A stretch of 10,659 nt of DNA from positions 22,155 through 32,813 of the forward strand of contig DMFQ01000473.1 of assembly GCA_003450555.1 (NCBI GenBank), in the 5' to 3' direction. Positions 7,662 to 10,659 of this stretch are shown in pieces (position 1 is the stretch's first letter; each line of letters starts with the position of its first letter). The notes beneath the pieces are model-generated. The model worked only from the letters and a program-made list of their open reading frames with translations, did not search any database and was not told the DNA's origin. The translations under genes and the position numbers were made by a program. Source of the DNA: Ktedonobacter sp. GTDB taxonomy: Bacteria; Chloroflexota; Ktedonobacteria; Ktedonobacterales; Ktedonobacteraceae.

Positions 7662-7703
7662 ATTGACTCATTACAATTGACTCACTACAAATGAATCATT
7701 TTT
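7662..7703. repeat. Three tandem 14-bp units with TGANTCA cores
   Basis: The units are ATTGACTCATTACA (7662-7675), ATTGACTCACTACA (7676-7689) and the more diverged AATGAATCATTTTT (7690-7703). Each contains a TGA-N-TCA palindrome at the same phase, 14 bp apart. Tandem palindromic cores ahead of a gene are typical of operator arrays. They lie just after the GT4 stop codon and about 110-150 nt before the phosphoesterase start, so they more likely act on the latter. Confidence 0.6.
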
Positions 7704-7811
7704 TCAAACACGACACTCGCGACACTTACGCGTAATTATACAGTTAGAGATAATCTTGCGCACTGCCATAGCACATGGCCTTCTTGCAGGATATCAAAGT
7801 TTTCTAGAGAA
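7704..7811 (+). promoter_or_regulatory. Probable promoter/leader region of the phosphoesterase pair
   Basis: GATAAT at 7749-7754, about 57 nt before the start codon, is a candidate -10 box, but the hexamer 17 nt upstream (TTACGC) matches a -35 box poorly. There is no clear Shine-Dalgarno before the ATG at 7812 beyond AGAG. No terminator for the preceding glycosyltransferase gene was found, so read-through is possible. Confidence 0.25.
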
Positions 7812-9968
7812 ATGGGGTTGTTCATGCGTTATTTATTGCGACCACTTCCAGTTATAGGGCTTTTAGCACTGGTGGTCATTGGAGCCTTACGTTTTCTTCA
7901 TCCGGTCGATGCGTCTACACATCGCATTGGGACAGCGATAACGCCTATTAAGCATGTGGTCGTTATCATGATGGAAAATCATTCGTTCGATAACATGTTT
8001 GGAACATTTCCCGGTGCTAACGGCAGATCTGATTTGCCGCGCGCCTCTAACCCGATAATCACAGACCTCAACCACGATGATCCATCTACTCGCTCCAACA
8101 TCGACAACGGCGCTATGGATGGTTTCTCTTCACATGCCTATGTTCAGTACACGAAGGCAGATATTCCTAACTACTGGAGCTATGCACAGCAATTTGGCCT
8201 CGGTGACAACTTTTTCAGCTCAGACGCGACTAGTAGCACGCCCAACCATGTGAATATGATCGCTGCACAGACTGGAGGCATTGATGCAACACAGGGGAAT
8301 GGGTGCAACTCGTCGCAGAATACCATCCTGTATTCTATGCACGCTAATGGGACTCCGTACTGGTCCTATCCCTGCTACGACATTAATAGCCTGCCTCAAG
8401 AGATGGACAGTGCTGGCATGAGCTGGCGCTACTATAGTTCGGTTCCCATCTGGAATGCGCCCACGCTCGTTCAGCACCTCAATAATAACGATAAACAGAA
8501 TATCATCAAGGACAGTACCCAGTTCCTTAAAGATGTGAAGGCCGGCAATATGGCTACCGTTTCCTGGGTCACTCCAACTAGTGATTACACTGATCATCCC
8601 CCTTTGCCATTCCAGGGAGGGGAAAACTTCGTCACTAAAATTGCCAATACCATCATGAACAGTTCCTACTGGCAGGATACATCCATCTTCGTTACCTGGG
8701 ATGAAGGGGGCGGCTTCTACGATCACGTGGCGCCGCCGCAGCTTGATGGGCGTGGGCTAGGCCTGCGCGTACCGCTGCTCGTCATCTCACCATTCGCCAG
8801 ACAGGGTTACATCTCCCACCAGCTAGGGGAGTTCAGTTCATTTACGAAGTTTATCGAGTCAGACTTCGGGTTGAATAATCTAGGTCAACGTGATGCGATG
8901 CCTCAGGTAAGCAACCTCATGGATTACTTTGACTTTAATCAGCCCCCTCAGCCGCCATTGATTCTCAACTCGCTTCCCTTTACGGGAACGCTGATGGTAC
9001 CTCTTCTCAAACAAGCTCCGGGAGCAGTCAGTCCAACACAAGGAGGAACGAATGATACATTCACGTACAACATCCTCTATAACCGAACTGACACTCCGGC
9101 GACTCATAACGTCATTATCGATGGGGTTGCTCACGCGATGAACAATATGGGGAAAGCCCCGCGAGGAACCCTCTACCAGTACAGTACCAAACTGTCACAG
9201 GGTAGTCACAACTTCAGCTTTACGTTCTCCGATGGCACAGGAATGCTCACGATCCCGTATAACGTTCCATTTCCTGGTCCCGATGTCAACCCTTTCTACC
9301 TGCAACACAAGACGATTACTGCTACAGCTCTGCCCGGACAAACGATCAACTATTCGGTGCAGTACGTCTCGCCAGCAAACAAACCACCGACTAAGGCCCA
9401 GGTGCTCATCGACATGGTTCCTCAGAATTTGACCTCGTCGGGGGGAACCAATTATACGAAAGGCGTGACCTACACGTACAGCACGAACACGCTGTCGGTG
9501 GGAGAACATACCTTCCGCTTCCGCTTTGACGATGGCTCAGGTATCGTTACCTACAATGGAAGCACAGAGCCATCGATAACGCCCGTCGTCTTATCCAAAT
9601 CGTCGGTCAGCCCCGCTGCTGGAACCAGTTCAACACCCTTTACCTTCTCAACAACATATGCCGATGCTGCGAATCAAGCGCCAGCACAGGCCCAGCTCTT
9701 CGTGGATAATACGGCGTATCCGATGAGCTATGTCTCGGGCTCCAATAACACGGGCGCTCTTTACCAGAAAACAATGACTCTTCCCACTGGGAAGCACTCG
9801 TTTTTCTTCGTCTTTAGCGATTCCGTGAGTAGTTGGGCCGATCCTTTTGCTCCGAGTGTCTATGCAGGTCCCGGTGTAGGAGTAAACACTTCTGCCGTCA
9901 GGTCTGGAACTCTGATCACTTCAAGCGATGAAGAGGATCCAGGATTTCCAGTAGATACGAATTTATAG
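7812..9968 (+). CDS. Secreted phosphoesterase (PF04185, phospholipase C/acid phosphatase type) with Ig-like modules
   Basis: A 718-aa exported phosphoesterase that should hydrolyse phosphate mono- or diesters, such as phospholipid headgroups, outside the cell. Residues 1-27 form a signal peptide with a likely cleavage VDA|S at 34/35. The catalytic domain covers about 45-375: [12 protein letters not shown] (E56, N57 metal ligands), SSTPNH (141-146; S142 aligns with the nucleophile position of GPTxPN enzymes), [28 protein letters not shown] (D296, E297, D304, H305) and [17 protein letters not shown]165 and C188 may form a disulfide. Three Ig-like modules follow; the tail is acidic with no sorting motif. 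The ATG at 7812 is preferred over the one at 7824 because it aligns residue for residue with the paralogue downstream through residue 60. Enzyme family is certain; substrate is open. Confidence 0.9.
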   Translation: MGLFMRYLLRPLPVIGLLALVVIGALRFLHPVDASTHRIGTAITPIKHVVVIMMENHSFDNMFGTFPGANGRSDLPRASNPIITDLNHDDPSTRSNIDNGAMDGFSSHAYVQYTKADIPNYWSYAQQFGLGDNFFSSDATSSTPNHVNMIAAQTGGIDATQGNGCNSSQNTILYSMHANGTPYWSYPCYDINSLPQEMDSAGMSWRYYSSVPIWNAPTLVQHLNNNDKQNIIKDSTQFLKDVKAGNMATVSWVTPTSDYTDHPPLPFQGGENFVTKIANTIMNSSYWQDTSIFVTWDEGGGFYDHVAPPQLDGRGLGLRVPLLVISPFARQGYISHQLGEFSSFTKFIESDFGLNNLGQRDAMPQVSNLMDYFDFNQPPQPPLILNSLPFTGTLMVPLLKQAPGAVSPTQGGTNDTFTYNILYNRTDTPATHNVIIDGVAHAMNNMGKAPRGTLYQYSTKLSQGSHNFSFTFSDGTGMLTIPYNVPFPGPDVNPFYLQHKTITATALPGQTINYSVQYVSPANKPPTKAQVLIDMVPQNLTSSGGTNYTKGVTYTYSTNTLSVGEHTFRFRFDDGSGIVTYNGSTEPSITPVVLSKSSVSPAAGTSSTPFTFSTTYADAANQAPAQAQLFVDNTAYPMSYVSGSNNTGALYQKTMTLPTGKHSFFFVFSDSVSSWADPFAPSVYAGPGVGVNTSAVRSGTLITSSDEEDPGFPVDTNL
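9030..9830 (+). other. Three tandem Ig-like (beta-sandwich) modules in the phosphoesterase
   Basis: Residues about 407-476, 504-577 and 600-673 share a pattern: a F/I-T/N-Y strand, a P-rich turn, a V-I-D-G-like strand, then Y-x-Y-S-T-x-L-x-x-G-x-H-x-F-x-F-x-F-x-D-G. The module ends read [28 protein letters not shown] and [13 protein letters not shown]. They probably act as spacers or bind the wall, a glycan or the substrate surface. The third has lost the final DG, so the modules have diverged. Confidence 0.75.
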
Positions 9969-9983
9969 TCAATGGGAGGATAT

Positions 9984-10659
9984 ATGCGTACTATCAAACG
10001 TGGGTTTATCATAGTGGCTCTTCTAGCCATTGTAGGGCTGGGAGTCTGGCATCAGATTTCCCTGCCGCCCTCTCATGTTAGCGCGAGCATTTACCGCAAG
10101 GGAACTGCAACCACAGCCATCAATCACGCCGTTTTCATCATGATGGAAAATCACACGTTTGACAACATGTTTGGACGCTTCCCTGGTGCCAACGGAGTAA
10201 CTAACATGCCTCGCGCTGGCGATCCCACGGAGGACTACAATCACGATGGACCATCCCTGTTCGCAGCTATGGATGGGGGCAAAATGGATGAGTTTCCGGA
10301 TCGAGGACATATCCAGTATACGCAGTCGGATATTCCTAATTATTGGAGCTATGCTCAGCAGTTCGGTCTAAGCGATAACTTCTTCACATCTATGGCAACC
10401 AATAGCGCAGCTAATCATATAGCCATGGTTGCAGCACAGAATGGCGGTATCTTCGCGTCGACCCCTGAAAACGGCTGTAATTCCGTACAGAACGACCTGA
10501 TGGATTCCAAGGTTGCCTCGGGTAAAGCCTTCTGGGGCTATCCCTGCTACTCTATCAACAACCTACCTCACGAACTCGATACTGCCGGGATAAGTTGGAA
10601 GTACTACAGCGAAGAAAATATCTGGAATGCTCCCATCCTCCTCAAGTCAGACTACAAAG
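9984..10659 (+). CDS. Secreted phosphoesterase (PF04185), paralogue of the preceding gene, partial
   Basis: The first 225 residues of a second phosphoesterase that runs off the window with the frame still open. The ATG has GGGAGG 6 nt upstream and follows the first gene's stop by 15 nt, so the two are surely co-transcribed. It has a signal peptide (residues 5-22 hydrophobic) with likely cleavage VSA|S at 34/35, the same position as in its neighbour. The catalytic motif MMENHTFDNMFGRFPGANG (53-71) and [19 protein letters not shown] are nearly identical to the first copy, and C165 and C188 are conserved. Where the first copy has SSTPNH, this one has NSAANH: the Ser three before the Asn is kept but Thr-Pro has become Ala-Ala. 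This may change substrate or activity. The second metal-binding half (WDEGG region) lies beyond the window. Confidence 0.9.
   Translation, partial: MRTIKRGFIIVALLAIVGLGVWHQISLPPSHVSASIYRKGTATTAINHAVFIMMENHTFDNMFGRFPGANGVTNMPRAGDPTEDYNHDGPSLFAAMDGGKMDEFPDRGHIQYTQSDIPNYWSYAQQFGLSDNFFTSMATNSAANHIAMVAAQNGGIFASTPENGCNSVQNDLMDSKVASGKAFWGYPCYSINNLPHELDTAGISWKYYSEENIWNAPILLKSDYK

Noticed and set aside
7662..7703. A short CRISPR-like array or the end of an insertion sequence
   Set aside because: Units are only 14 bp with no spacers, there is no transposase nearby, and no inverted partner was seen.
7812..7826. Start of the first phosphoesterase at the second ATG (7824)
   Set aside because: The paralogue aligns without offset to the 7812 start, including the signal peptide cleavage position.
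8220..8726. A 168-codon minus-strand open frame
   Set aside because: Antisense to the conserved catalytic core of the phosphoesterase; composition follows the shadow of that gene.
10398..10419. Loss of the catalytic nucleophile in the second phosphoesterase
   Set aside because: At first the Thr of STPNH seemed to be the nucleophile. Aligned to the GPTxPN motif of phospholipases C, the matching position is the Ser before it, which both copies keep.

Overview
The window looks like a chromosomal piece of a Gram-positive-type environmental bacterium. Three things suggest the Ktedonobacteria (Chloroflexota): a membrane-anchored GH5 glycanase with a Ser/Thr-rich linker, a run of glycosyltransferases, and tandem secreted phosphoesterases carrying Ig-like modules. 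That placement is inference from gene content; there is no rRNA or other marker here. Base composition looks balanced and even, and I see no tRNA, rRNA, insertion sequence, CRISPR array or phage gene.

Left two thirds (32-6141, all minus strand). Reading from right to left there are five genes: a GT4 glycosyltransferase (4870-6141), a PF14907-type nucleotidyltransferase (3573-4769), a GT2 glycosyltransferase (2611-3519), a second GT4 glycosyltransferase (1364-2573) and a GH5 glycoside hydrolase (32-1220). The first four are closely spaced and look like one polysaccharide or glycoconjugate operon. The GH5 gene sits 143 nt further on and may have its own promoter. The last two genes are each broken by one frameshift of the same direction, although their catalytic residues are intact on either side. 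These are either recent pseudogenes or base errors in the assembly.

Right third (6398-10659, plus strand). A third GT4 glycosyltransferase (6398-7657) is divergent from the operon across a 256-nt spacer that holds a 7-bp inverted repeat. A 154-nt gap with three 14-bp tandem units, each centred on a TGA-N-TCA palindrome, precedes two paralogous secreted phosphoesterases of the phospholipase C/acid phosphatase family (PF04185). The first (7812-9968) has three tandem Ig-like modules at its C-terminus. The second (9984 onward) starts 15 nt later and runs off the window.

Taken together, the region makes a surface glycan with cytosolic or membrane-associated glycosyltransferases and an unusual nucleotidyltransferase, probably trims a beta-glucan-type polymer outside the cell with the GH5 enzyme, and releases phosphate from phosphoesters outside the cell. 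The glycan structure cannot be read from the sequence. The least ordinary items are the nucleotidyltransferase inside a glycosyltransferase operon, the paired same-direction frameshifts, and the TGANTCA repeat ahead of the phosphoesterase pair.
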